In this document: positions 7,797 through 16,174 of the stretch, one piece after another
Numbering within the stretch: the first letter of the stretch is position 1
How the letters are laid out: every line of letters starts with the position of its first letter
NCBI GenBank assembly: GCA_002506175.1
Contig: DAXB01000019.1
Coordinates: 1-23,140, forward strand
Length of the DNA stretch: 23,140 nucleotides
Source: Methanomassiliicoccaceae archaeon UBA113
GTDB taxonomy: Archaea > Thermoplasmatota > Thermoplasmata > Methanomassiliicoccales > Methanomethylophilaceae
Direction of reading: 5' to 3'
The notes under the pieces: generated by a model
The model's input: only the letters and a program-made list of their open reading frames with translations
The model's database searches: none
Told to the model about the DNA's origin: nothing
Made by a program: the position numbers and the translations under genes

Positions 7797-8047
7797 AAAT
7801 TGAGGTTCTTTCTGATTTTCAGTGGGCCAGATGTTTCAATTTTGGAATCAAGCAATGAAGAGTATTATTCACCCCTTTCATGGGAGCAAAAAAGCATGAA
7901 CAATCCCTTGCTCACTTCGTTCGCGAAGCCTCTGGCTTCAACGATTCGTCGCTTGCGCTCCTCATGAAGGATAACTTATCGATCACTGTTAGTTGAGTTG
8001 TTTTCATTACTGATTACCCACTGAAAATCAGAAAGAGGCCAAATTGA
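7797..8047. mobile_element. MITE-like element with inverted repeats and flanking direct repeat
   Basis: A 20-base sequence, TCTTTCTGATTTTCAGTGGG (7807-7826), recurs as its exact reverse complement at 8017-8036. Just outside, AAATTGA occurs in direct orientation at 7797-7803 and 8041-8047, as expected of a 7-bp target-site duplication. This bounds an element of about 237 bases (7804-8040). The interior has no convincing ORF. It contains a hairpin GAAGCC-TCT-GGCTTC (7925-7939) and further imperfect palindromy, typical of a non-autonomous miniature inverted-repeat element. It lies seven bases after the yhaN-like stop and before the dnaG promoter. The parent transposase family cannot be named from the sequence alone. 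Confidence 0.65.
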
Positions 8048-8074
8048 CCAGTTTGTAAACTTTTTAACAACTCC

Positions 8075-8096
8075 TTTATATAGTATCTTATATATG
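8075..8096 (+). promoter_or_regulatory. Promoter upstream of the dnaG leader
   Basis: Two overlapping TATA-like sites, TTTATATAGT (8075-8084) and CTTATATATG (8088-8097), follow an AT-rich stretch. Transcription starting about 25 bases downstream would begin near 8100-8120, more than 200 bases before the dnaG ATG. That is unusually far for this compact window. Confidence 0.5.
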
Positions 8097-8100
8097 CACG

Positions 8101-8321
8101 ATTAAGGAAAGCTCACTTTCCTGTTCACATAATCATATCACGATCATATCGGCCCCAAGAAGGGCTGTAAAAAAGGATCCCGGGCAACGGAGCGCCGACC
8201 CGACACAGAAGAGATCCGAGTGTAAGAAGGACGGACGTGGGGATGAACCCAGTACCGGACACAATGGGATGCGGAGAGCAGGGAGGATTGGGTTTTCCCC
8301 TATAACCCAAGGGGTTTACAA
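8101..8321 (+). promoter_or_regulatory. Long structured leader (or ncRNA) before dnaG
   Basis: About 220 bases lie between the promoter and the dnaG ATG with no gene. Stems visible by eye: AGGAAAG/CTTTCCT (8105-8111 with 8116-8122), GGCCC/GGGCT (8151-8155 with 8162-8166), GGATC/GATCC (8175-8179 with 8213-8217) enclosing CGGG/CCCG (8181-8184 with 8199-8202) and CGG/CCG, TGGG/CCCA (8238-8241 with 8248-8251), and TTGGGTT/AACCCAA (8288-8294 with 8304-8310). The CCCC in the last loop (8297-8300) could instead pair with GGGG (8311-8314) just before the start codon, so the two pairings are mutually exclusive. I cannot match it to SRP RNA, RNase P RNA, a tRNA or a riboswitch I know. It may be a separate small RNA. 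Confidence 0.45.
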
Positions 8322-10028
8322 ATGAATATTGATCCCAATGCAACAAAGTACATGGTAAAAGCGAAGATCACTGCCGACGGAGTCATCGACAAACCCGATG
8401 TTGTCGGAGCCATCTTCGGACAGACCGAAGGTCTCCTCGGTGACGAGCTGGACCTCAGAGATCTCCAGAAGACCGGAAGGATCGGAAGGATCGAGGTCGA
8501 GGTTGTCACAAAAGGCGGAAAGTCCGACGGTATCATCTATATGTCATCCAGTCTCGATCAGGTCGAGACTGTTATCCTGGCATCGGCTCTTGAGACCGTC
8601 GACCGTGTCGGACCGTGTAAAGCTTCAGTCCGCGTTCTCGGTATCGAAGATGTCCGTGTCACCAAGAGGGATAAGGTCATCGAGCGTGCCAAGGAGCTTC
8701 TCAATGACCTCATCAAGCAGTCCGAAGGTTCCAGCATCAATATCATGAACAGTGTCAAGCAGAGCGTCCAGGTCGACGAGATCACAACCTACGGACCTGA
8801 GAGATGCCCCGCAGGACCCGCTGTCAAGGATTCCGAGGCAATCATCGTCGTCGAGGGTAGGTCGGATGTTCTCAACCTGCTTAGGGCAGGAATCAAGAAC
8901 GCTATCGCAGTCGAGGGTACCAACATTCCCAAGTCTGTCCAGGAGCTTTCCAAGGAGAGGGTCGTCACAGCTTTCACCGACGGAGACAGAGGCGGAGAGC
9001 TCATCTTAAGGGAGCTGTTCCAGGTTGCCGAGGTAGATTTCGTCGCCCGCGCACCGCGTGCACACGAGGTAGAGGAGCTTTCAGCGAAGCAGATCACGAA
9101 GTGCCTCCGTAACAAGGTTCCCGGAGACCAGTACATGGAGATGAACAACCTCAGTTACGAGGAGAAGACACTTGACGATGTTGAGCCCAGGGAGGAGAGG
9201 CGTCATGAGGATCGCCGCGAGGAACGCCGTGAAGAGCGTCGCGAGGACCGCCGTGACAGGCACAACAGAGACCGTGACGACCGCCGCAAAGAGCATGACG
9301 ACCGCCGCGAGGGACGTCGCGATGAGCGCAGGAAGGATCGTTTCAACACCGAGGCCCTCGATAAGTACAGGAAGAAACGCGAGGAGCGTCTCGAGAGGGA
9401 AGAGAACAGGGTCGAGTCCGATGATTATCAGGATTTGACCGAGGAACCCGTCGAGGAGAAGGTCGTAGAGGTAGTCGTCGAGCAGCCCGATTATGAGGAC
9501 GTTGATGAGCCCGTAGAGGATAAACCCAAGAAATCCACGAAGAAGAAGTCCACCAAGAGGAAGGAGGAGGAATTTGTGGAGGAACCTGCAGAGGAGCCTG
9601 TTTCCGAGGAGCCGAAGGATGAAGAGCCTGCAGAGGAGCCTGTTGCCGAGGAGCCCAAAGAGGAGCCTAAGGCCAAGGAGAAGAAACCCAGGACACTCCG
9701 CGGAAAGAAGCTCGTTTCAGACAAGACGCTCACCCCTGTGCAGGAGAGCTACCGTGACATCCTCCTTGAGCTGTCCACCACTCATAACGCCAAGGTATTG
9801 GATGCCGACAACAATGAGATCAAGCAGGTCGCTGTCAAGAGCCTTGTCAACACCCTCAAAGAGGATGATGATGCTGTCGCCACCATCGTCTTCGACGGTG
9901 TCATCTCCCAGAGGATCATCGATGTCTCGATCGAGAAGGGAATCAAGACGGTCGTAGGAACCCGTAAGGGAAACATCTCCAAGATGCCTGCCGAGATCGT
10001 CATCTGGACCAAGGAAGACCTCGTCTGA
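8322..10028 (+). CDS. dnaG: Archaeal DnaG-type primase with large charged insertion
   Basis: The product has 568 residues; archaeal DnaG proteins are usually about 400-450. Archaeal DnaG has a TOPRIM domain and has been linked to both primer synthesis and the exosome. The N-terminal domain (1-165) begins MNIDPNATKYMVKAKI. The TOPRIM core follows with VVEGRSD (177-182) and DGDRGG (220-225), both metal-binding motifs intact. Residues about 287-345 are an Arg/Glu/Asp tract rich in RREERRE, then a Lys-rich block (402-414) and an acidic EEPAEEP-type repeat (about 418-450). A conserved-looking C-terminal domain (465-568) ends IVIWTKEDLV. The insertion extends a linker and keeps the frame. Translation may be controlled by the leader, since GGGG (8311-8314) is the only Shine-Dalgarno-like sequence. 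The next gene starts five bases later. Confidence 0.92.
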   Translation: MNIDPNATKYMVKAKITADGVIDKPDVVGAIFGQTEGLLGDELDLRDLQKTGRIGRIEVEVVTKGGKSDGIIYMSSSLDQVETVILASALETVDRVGPCKASVRVLGIEDVRVTKRDKVIERAKELLNDLIKQSEGSSINIMNSVKQSVQVDEITTYGPERCPAGPAVKDSEAIIVVEGRSDVLNLLRAGIKNAIAVEGTNIPKSVQELSKERVVTAFTDGDRGGELILRELFQVAEVDFVARAPRAHEVEELSAKQITKCLRNKVPGDQYMEMNNLSYEEKTLDDVEPREERRHEDRREERREERREDRRDRHNRDRDDRRKEHDDRREGRRDERRKDRFNTEALDKYRKKREERLEREENRVESDDYQDLTEEPVEEKVVEVVVEQPDYEDVDEPVEDKPKKSTKKKSTKRKEEEFVEEPAEEPVSEEPKDEEPAEEPVAEEPKEEPKAKEKKPRTLRGKKLVSDKTLTPVQESYRDILLELSTTHNAKVLDADNNEIKQVAVKSLVNTLKEDDDAVATIVFDGVISQRIIDVSIEKGIKTVVGTRKGNISKMPAEIVIWTKEDLV

Positions 10029-10033
10029 TTACC

Positions 10034-11548
10034 ATGACCAAGCAGAAGCATGTTGATACCTGGGAGGATGTCCAGGCTCTGAAGTCGACTGCGGAGATCC
10101 TGATTCCGTCCGACCCTCTTGACAGGGTACTGGGGCAGGAGGAAGCCATCGAACTGGCCAAGATCGCGGCGAAGCAGCGCAGGCATCTTCTCCTCGTAGG
10201 GCCGCCGGGAACCGGAAAATCCATGATAGCCCGTGCGCTGTCTATGAACCTCCCGTCGCCCTCGCATGAGGTCCGTGTTGTCAAGAACCCGGAGAACCCA
10301 GAGAGGCCTTTCCTCTCCGTTCTCGATGCCGAAGAGGTTCAGAAGGAAGAGGACATCAAGGCCGCTTCAGTCGGTGTTCTGCTTGCACCCGAGGATGCCC
10401 CAGCCAACGTGGCTGAGCATCTCGGATACAAGTGCAAGTCCTGTGGTATGTACTCGCTGCCCAGGGATGTCACCTGTCCCCACTGCCAGCAGTCCAAGGT
10501 TGAGAACGCCCCTAAGAACAATCCGTTTGGGGACATCCTCAGCAACCTGGGAGGGGTCCTTGACATCGCAATCCCCGAGATGACCGCTGGAAAGGAGAAG
10601 GTCACCACCAGGGATAGGAACGATGAGCAGGTCATCTTCGAGCGTGCCGGTGACAAGATCCGCAAGCTCGACCAAGCCGCTATCGACAAGAGGAACGAGC
10701 TCCAGAGCACCAGCAACGAGAAGGTCCTTGTCAAGCTCAGGAGGAACCCCTTCGTACTCGCTACCGGAGCGTCGGAAACGGAACTCCTCGGAGATGTCCG
10801 CCACGATCCTTACGGAGGACACGAGAAGCTCGGATCCCCTCCATATGAGAGGGTCATCGCAGGAGCCATTCATGAAGCACACGAAGGTGTCCTTTTCGTT
10901 GATGAGATCTCCCACCTCAAAGAGCTCCAGAGGTATATCCTTACTGCAATGCAGGACAAGGTTTTCCCCATCACAGGCAGGAATCCCCAGTCCGCAGGCG
11001 CCAGTGTCAAGGTGGAGGATGTGCCCTGCGATTTCATCTTGGTAGCTGCATGCAACATCCAGGATCTGGAGAACATCCTGTCACCGCTCAGGTCGAGGAT
11101 CATCGGAAACGGATATGAGGTTCTTGTCGACATCGCTATGCCGGACACTTCCCACAACCGCGCCAGATACGCACAGTTCGTCGCTCAGGAGGTCGAGCTT
11201 GATGGTCACATCCCTCATGCCACCATAGATGCCGTCGACAAGATCATCACCGAGGGAAAGAGGCGCGCAAAGCTCGATAACCAGAACAATGCGCTTACTC
11301 TAAGGCTCAGGGAGCTCGGAGGACTCATAAGGTCCGCCGGAGACATCGCCGTTATGGAAGGAGCTAAGCACATCACAGGCGAGCACATCGACAAGGCTCT
11401 GAAGAGGTCCCGCAGCGTCGAAGAGCAGATCAAAGAAAGGTACGGATCCTACAACAAGGGATTGTCCAAGGATGTTTCATCAGCTCAGAAGGAACGTTCC
11501 AGCTATTACTTCGAGACTGAGCACGTCGACGATTCGATGTTCAGCTGA
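10034..11548 (+). CDS. Lon-like AAA+ ATPase with zinc ribbon, no protease domain
   Basis: A 504-residue AAA+ protein related to the ATPase part of archaeal LonB. Walker A is GPPGTGKS (56-63) and Walker B LFVDEI (287-292). Sensor 1 is at AACN (Asn341), an arginine-finger region at SPLRSRI (about 350-356), and the sensor-2 helix at LTLRLRELGGLIRSAGD (421-437). Between Walker A and B, where LonB carries its membrane segments, this protein has a four-cysteine zinc ribbon (C134, C137, C148, C151) and no hydrophobic helix. It ends soon after the AAA+ lid, so the Ser-Lys protease domain is absent. It is probably cytoplasmic and acts as a remodelling ATPase or as a partner of another subunit (inference). 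The five-base gap after dnaG and a following hairpin suggest a dnaG-ATPase operon. Confidence 0.82.
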   Translation: MTKQKHVDTWEDVQALKSTAEILIPSDPLDRVLGQEEAIELAKIAAKQRRHLLLVGPPGTGKSMIARALSMNLPSPSHEVRVVKNPENPERPFLSVLDAEEVQKEEDIKAASVGVLLAPEDAPANVAEHLGYKCKSCGMYSLPRDVTCPHCQQSKVENAPKNNPFGDILSNLGGVLDIAIPEMTAGKEKVTTRDRNDEQVIFERAGDKIRKLDQAAIDKRNELQSTSNEKVLVKLRRNPFVLATGASETELLGDVRHDPYGGHEKLGSPPYERVIAGAIHEAHEGVLFVDEISHLKELQRYILTAMQDKVFPITGRNPQSAGASVKVEDVPCDFILVAACNIQDLENILSPLRSRIIGNGYEVLVDIAMPDTSHNRARYAQFVAQEVELDGHIPHATIDAVDKIITEGKRRAKLDNQNNALTLRLRELGGLIRSAGDIAVMEGAKHITGEHIDKALKRSRSVEEQIKERYGSYNKGLSKDVSSAQKERSSYYFETEHVDDSMFS

Positions 11549-11558
11549 AAAACATTTA

Positions 11559-11574
11559 CCGGGGGAGACCCCGG
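11559..11574 (+). terminator. Hairpin terminator after the Lon-like ATPase
   Basis: CCGGGG-GAGA-CCCCGG is a perfect six-base-pair GC stem with a tetraloop, ten bases past the TGA. It is followed by AATTATTT, a weak T-rich tail, and placed to end the dnaG operon transcript. Confidence 0.55.
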
Positions 11575-11646
11575 AATTATTTGCCATTCATACGTTTCTG
11601 TCACCGATAAATAGATACAGATTCATGCAAATCTGTTGATGATATC

Positions 11647-12552
11647 ATGAACCGCAGTCCCGAGACGTTAGGCAAGCTTGAGATGCTTGTATCTTCTCTT
11701 TTCTTCGGGACCATTGGATTCGTGACCCATTACATCGACCTACCATCGGTCGTAATAGTGGCAATCAGAGGGATAATCGCAGTATTGTTTCTCTTGATAC
11801 TTTCCCGTTTCTTGAAAACGCCGATATCCCGTGATGATATCGGATCCAACCTACTGGTGCTGATAATCGGGGGTATATGTCAGGCCCTTAACTGGTATTT
11901 CCTGTTCGAGGCATACAGTCTGACATTGCTATCGAACGCAGTCATCTGTTACAATATGGGGCCCGTGCTCCTTCTTATAATCACTCCGCTCCTGCTGAAG
12001 GAGAAGGTCACATCTTACAATGTCATATGCGTCATAATGGCCGCTATCGGAGTTCTGCTCGTATCGGGAATCGCCACCAGTCAGATGCCTACAGGCGATG
12101 ACCTTACCGGGATAGTATGCGCACTCGTAGCAGCTGTTTTCGAGATATCTGTGATAGTGGTGAACAGGAAACTGAGGAGTATTTCCGCCATCGACCGTAC
12201 AGCATTTCAGATGTTCATATCCTTCCTCATCCTCGGAGCTTTAACTCTGTTCACTGTGGATACCGGTTCATTGATTCTGGACGCCCGTTCAGTCGTCCTG
12301 ATGATCTATTTAGGGGTGTTTTGTACAGGTATAGCTTTCACCTTGTATTTTGCTGGCATATCAGTCATGAAATCCCAATCAGTCGCATTGTTCCTTTTCC
12401 TTGAACCTGCCATAGGGCTGGCGCTTTCCATAATAATTCTAGGCGATCCAGTGGATATTTTCGGGGCAATCGGAATGATCATGGTCCTCGGTTCGACGCT
12501 CATCAGTCAGTACTTTGATTCCCGCAGTGCTCATTCTGAGTCAGATGATTGA
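11647..12552 (+). CDS. EamA-family (DMT) permease
   Basis: A 301-residue integral membrane protein of the drug/metabolite transporter superfamily. It has two repeated five-helix halves, about ten membrane segments in all. Helix 1 holds FFGTIGFVTHYI (19-30), and the second half ends in FLEPAIGLALSIIILGDPV (251-269), the block most characteristic of EamA proteins. The C-terminal tail SRSAHSESDD is polar and short. Length matches the family (about 290-310). The family exports or imports small metabolites, and the substrate cannot be predicted. It stands alone between the terminator of the dnaG operon and the lipase-like gene. There is no strong Shine-Dalgarno, and the TGATGATATC before ATG suggests a short leader. 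Confidence 0.85.
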   Translation: MNRSPETLGKLEMLVSSLFFGTIGFVTHYIDLPSVVIVAIRGIIAVLFLLILSRFLKTPISRDDIGSNLLVLIIGGICQALNWYFLFEAYSLTLLSNAVICYNMGPVLLLIITPLLLKEKVTSYNVICVIMAAIGVLLVSGIATSQMPTGDDLTGIVCALVAAVFEISVIVVNRKLRSISAIDRTAFQMFISFLILGALTLFTVDTGSLILDARSVVLMIYLGVFCTGIAFTLYFAGISVMKSQSVALFLFLEPAIGLALSIIILGDPVDIFGAIGMIMVLGSTLISQYFDSRSAHSESDD

Positions 12553-12619
12553 TTCCATCCAGTCTTTTCTGAGTTTGCCCATGCGTGTCTGTCTTATACT
12601 GTCAGGATGATGATTGAAC

Positions 12620-14248
12620 ATGAATAGGAAAGCCTTCGTGGCCATTGTTATAATCGTGATTTTGGCAGCATCGGCTTTCGCATTCATATATCTGAACGGA
12701 CAGGACCAGCCCAATCGCATGCATGTTACAGATAAGACATTCCAATCGGCTGAAGGGAGATTATACGCGGTCTACACCGGTACAGTTGGGATGTCACTAG
12801 CTTTGGGTGAAATTCCATATTATTACTCTGACGGATACTTCGTCCAGGACCCGCAGACATACAATAGCAGTATGGCCACCATGTCTTTCCTCATGGCAGC
12901 GAATGGTTTTGTTTATGCGAAGGATTACGAGACGCAGAGCGATAGTATCCGTGAGTTTCTGGATCAGATAGGTTGTACGGATTTCCATGTGAACCAATCC
13001 TTCAGAGAGGAGCCAACTGAGAACAGTATAGGTGTAGCAATGGCGACGCTCCACAGGACCGTCGATGGAAGGGAATTAACAATCATCCCCGTGGTTCTAC
13101 GTTCTGGCGGATACGGTGCCGAATGGGTTAGCAACTTCTATGTGGGGCAGGGTGTTGGAGAATCGGAGGGATTCCGGGAGGCTGCGGAACAGGTATGCCA
13201 GGAACTCAAGAAGTATATGTCCGATCACCGTATCGACGGATACGACGAGGATGTACGGTTCTGGATGACAGGATATTCCAGGGGCGCAGCTGTGGTAAAC
13301 ATAGCAGCGAAGAACATCATCGATTGCTTCGACACCATGGGAGAGAGAACCTACGCCTATACATTCGCTACCCCTAACGCCGCAACTGCGGCAGAGGTGG
13401 TTGATAGTAACGATTACACAGGTATTCACAACATCTATGACCGCCGGGACCTTGTTCCCGTTATACCGCCGACCGAGTTCGGGTTGTTCCATTACGGGGT
13501 AGACCATTTCATCCCTGGTGCAGATGCAGGCGAGATAACATCTCAGCAGACTGCCATCAGCGGAGCGTTGGATACCAATACAGTCATTCAGATCCATGAT
13601 AACTATGACGGCCTTGAAGTGGATATAACGAAATATGATGGGTATGAACGGGCCAGCGAGATACTTTTCGGCCTTTTCGGTCTTGTGGACAGTGATTGTT
13701 TCCATACGGCTTTGCTAACATTGGATGGCGATTTGATATCCGATAAGACGGAGTCGCAGTCGCTTTTCGTCAGGGAGATGGCACGGAACTTGGGGTCTTG
13801 GGTCGGCATGGACCGTCAGGTATATGCAGATGGAGATGCCAGTCTTCAGAGATGCATCCAGCAGTTCATCCGCAGCGACGAGTCTTTGCTGCTAACGGTG
13901 TATTCGTTGGTATCGCTCATCGAAAAAGCAGCACCGATCATCGATAATAACAGGAACAATCCTCAGATGGCAATAGATTACATTCTCAATATGCATGATA
14001 TGCCTTCTGTAATCAAAAAAGCAGGAATAACCGAATCCCAGTACGAATTCCTCATTGATTACATCGTCAGATTCCTTTACCAGGATATGGAAAACAATTC
14101 ATGGCAGGGTTCCAAGTTAGCAGGCACAATCATGGTAAATGGTATGGACTTAGTCCGGTACCACTTCCCTACATACATGCCATGTTGGCTAATGGCCTCA
14201 GATCCTATGTACGATGATTTCCATCCCGTTTATCATACGGGAGTTTGA
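12620..14248 (+). CDS. Membrane-anchored, lipase-like alpha/beta hydrolase
   Basis: A 542-residue exported protein. An N-terminal hydrophobic segment (about residues 4-25) acts as signal or anchor. The extracellular domain holds the nucleophile elbow GYSRG (Ser220) in WMTGYSRGAAVVNIAAK, followed by YTFATPNAA and IYDRRDLVPVIPP (candidate catalytic Asp277). This order is that of class-3-type lipases. The catalytic histidine is not certain; several occur downstream, including FHYGVDHF. The C-terminal 200 residues have no motif I know. The frame can open at TTG 12614, but ATG 12620 is preferred because AGGATGA (12605-12611) gives a Shine-Dalgarno at normal spacing. Lipid or ester hydrolysis at the cell surface is inferred from the fold. 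The neighbouring genes also encode surface proteins. Confidence 0.7.
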   Translation: MNRKAFVAIVIIVILAASAFAFIYLNGQDQPNRMHVTDKTFQSAEGRLYAVYTGTVGMSLALGEIPYYYSDGYFVQDPQTYNSSMATMSFLMAANGFVYAKDYETQSDSIREFLDQIGCTDFHVNQSFREEPTENSIGVAMATLHRTVDGRELTIIPVVLRSGGYGAEWVSNFYVGQGVGESEGFREAAEQVCQELKKYMSDHRIDGYDEDVRFWMTGYSRGAAVVNIAAKNIIDCFDTMGERTYAYTFATPNAATAAEVVDSNDYTGIHNIYDRRDLVPVIPPTEFGLFHYGVDHFIPGADAGEITSQQTAISGALDTNTVIQIHDNYDGLEVDITKYDGYERASEILFGLFGLVDSDCFHTALLTLDGDLISDKTESQSLFVREMARNLGSWVGMDRQVYADGDASLQRCIQQFIRSDESLLLTVYSLVSLIEKAAPIIDNNRNNPQMAIDYILNMHDMPSVIKKAGITESQYEFLIDYIVRFLYQDMENNSWQGSKLAGTIMVNGMDLVRYHFPTYMPCWLMASDPMYDDFHPVYHTGV

Positions 14249-14296
14249 CCCTTCCTTCGCAAATCGTCAAATACATACATTCCGTTTTTCCGTCGT

Positions 14297-16174
14297 ATGA
14301 GAGCATCACAGGCGTATGCAATTGCAGCTTTGGCCTTCCTGGCCGCATTAGCATTATCAGCTTTCGCGCCGATTGCACCTTACGATTCTGTTGCCGATTC
14401 GCAAGATGCCGATGCTCTTATCACTCAAAACGGGAGCACCGTGGTAGTTTCTTACAAGAATTATGCGGTCCGTTCAGCCGAGTATTCTGCCGGTAGCGAT
14501 ATCGCCGTTTTCGACTTCGGATCCGTCGAAGGAAAGCTGTCAATTGTTTTGGATGGTGCCAATATCGGTGATTTGTCGCTTTTCTATGTCGATAAACCTG
14601 ATGATTTCTATCGCACCTTAAGCGTCGACTTTGTTATGAAATCGGGTTCGGTCAGGACCCTGTCCCTCATTTCCGTCAGTCCCGAATCATCTTCCGCATT
14701 AGATACCTCATATGACCGTCTGTTCACGGTATTCCGCAACGTGACCGTCTCATTGGCATCAGGTAACATAACGGAGATATGCCCTACTACAGACCTTCTG
14801 TCCGTTTCGGCCATATCATACAATCTCGGAAACGAGCTTTCTGTGGATAGGTTTTATCCAACCGGCGTCAATGGAAAGTACGGTTCGGTCTATGTTGTTC
14901 TGGCCGGTGCGACCGTGGGATACATGACCAACATATCATCCAGGGTAGGTGCCATCGAATACGATATCAAGACGGGTTCCGTGTCATACCTGTGCATAGG
15001 TGCCAATACGGAGCATTCTCAGTCTGAATACCTCGCTAACAAGAGTACTTTCATAGCTACAGGCGATGTCACTGCCCATATCGGGCCTTTGGCTGATGTG
15101 TACACCGCAATTCTCGGTGCAGGCATCCTAAACATACCATCTATAATATGCAACGGCGAGAAGTACACGGATCTCCTTGTGCATAACGTTACTTTGGATG
15201 CAGAAGGCACGGATATTTCGCTGGATGCGCTTTTCTTTAACGATAATAGGAATGCCGCGTTTGCTCTATCTTCATACGTCATAGGCCATTCGCCTAGTAC
15301 AGCTCCGATTAAAGAGAAATGCCTATACAATCGTTCTTCTATCGATGTGTATGGTTCAGCGGGGATATGGTCATCTCCATCATCCGCCACCGTTTCATCC
15401 GGTGTGTCCGTGTTTCTTAATTCAGATTTCCTGATCAAACCCGAAGCCGTTCTGACGGTCCTGGATGGAGGATATCTCTCCAATTCCGGATTCATTGAGC
15501 TATCTGGGTCCTTATACAATTACGGCAGGTTCGATTCCAATGGTGTGATTCAATGCGATTCCGATTCGTTGCTTTTCGGCCCTATCGGAGGAAAGAGTAT
15601 CGTGGCTAATGTCATCTATTATTCAGACAAGTCAGAGTCTCCGCGCGTCATGGTATCAGGATCCGCAGCCTCCATAGTGCTCAGTCAGGCCCATGAAGTC
15701 ACATCTGTGGGTGCTATGCTCGATGGAGGTTACAAGTCCGTTATCGTCGAGGCTAAGGATTCAGGGACATTCTGCAGCGACAGATTCGTACTCAGTGTAT
15801 CTCCTATCGCTCCTCCTACTATTTTCGAGCATGCATACCGTTTGGATATTTTCGGTATCGGTTACGAGGATCTATCGCAATCCGTCATAACGGTCACTCT
15901 CAACACAGATAATTCGAAGTGCACATCGGTATACGTCCGCAACGGTGAATTCTATGAGGTGATCGGCACCAGCGAGTATGCTTCCACGGTATCGTTCGTT
16001 GCCGGGAATGAAACCGTGTTCTATACGCTGACTCACGAATCCGAGGATCCCCCCATACCGGTATTCCCGACTCACTTCAAGGTATTGGATTATATCCTTT
16101 GCGCATTGGTGGTGGCTCTCGGAGTCACGATCCTGTACGTCCTGTATCGTATGAGAAGAAAGAACGACGCCTGA
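14297..16174 (+). CDS. Large cell-surface protein with C-terminal membrane anchor
   Basis: A 625-residue protein with a typical signal peptide (hydrophobic core about residues 8-24), a long Ser/Thr/Val/Gly-rich beta-type extracellular region, and a membrane helix near the end (about 597-618) followed by RMRRKNDA, which places the C-terminus inside. Several Asn-X-Ser/Thr sites would allow glycosylation. A stretch near residues 385-445 resembles the beta-helix-like repeats of archaeal adhesin-like proteins, but I do not recognise a named domain. It starts 48 bases after the lipase-like gene, so co-transcription is possible. Its last 50 bases overlap the end of the convergent GNAT gene. Function is unknown; adhesion or envelope structure is an inference. 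Confidence 0.72.
   Translation: MRASQAYAIAALAFLAALALSAFAPIAPYDSVADSQDADALITQNGSTVVVSYKNYAVRSAEYSAGSDIAVFDFGSVEGKLSIVLDGANIGDLSLFYVDKPDDFYRTLSVDFVMKSGSVRTLSLISVSPESSSALDTSYDRLFTVFRNVTVSLASGNITEICPTTDLLSVSAISYNLGNELSVDRFYPTGVNGKYGSVYVVLAGATVGYMTNISSRVGAIEYDIKTGSVSYLCIGANTEHSQSEYLANKSTFIATGDVTAHIGPLADVYTAILGAGILNIPSIICNGEKYTDLLVHNVTLDAEGTDISLDALFFNDNRNAAFALSSYVIGHSPSTAPIKEKCLYNRSSIDVYGSAGIWSSPSSATVSSGVSVFLNSDFLIKPEAVLTVLDGGYLSNSGFIELSGSLYNYGRFDSNGVIQCDSDSLLFGPIGGKSIVANVIYYSDKSESPRVMVSGSAASIVLSQAHEVTSVGAMLDGGYKSVIVEAKDSGTFCSDRFVLSVSPIAPPTIFEHAYRLDIFGIGYEDLSQSVITVTLNTDNSKCTSVYVRNGEFYEVIGTSEYASTVSFVAGNETVFYTLTHESEDPPIPVFPTHFKVLDYILCALVVALGVTILYVLYRMRRKNDA

Noticed and set aside
8101..8321. SRP RNA or RNase P RNA
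   Set aside because: The GGAAGG-AGCA-type SRP helix 8 motif is absent. The RNase P core pair (GAGGAAAGTCC near the start, ACAGAA with GGCTTA near the end) is not found in the right order.
8125..8346. A 73-codon minus-strand frame, and an ATG-less plus-strand open frame, over the dnaG leader
   Set aside because: Neither has a supported start or domain; the region is better explained as structured leader RNA.
12614..12619. TTG start for the lipase-like gene
   Set aside because: ATG 12620, two codons later, has a well-spaced AGGATGA and is the ordinary choice.
13097..13705. A 202-codon minus-strand frame opposite the lipase-like gene
   Set aside because: The plus strand has a signal anchor, GYSRG elbow and a ribosome binding site; the antisense frame has none of these.
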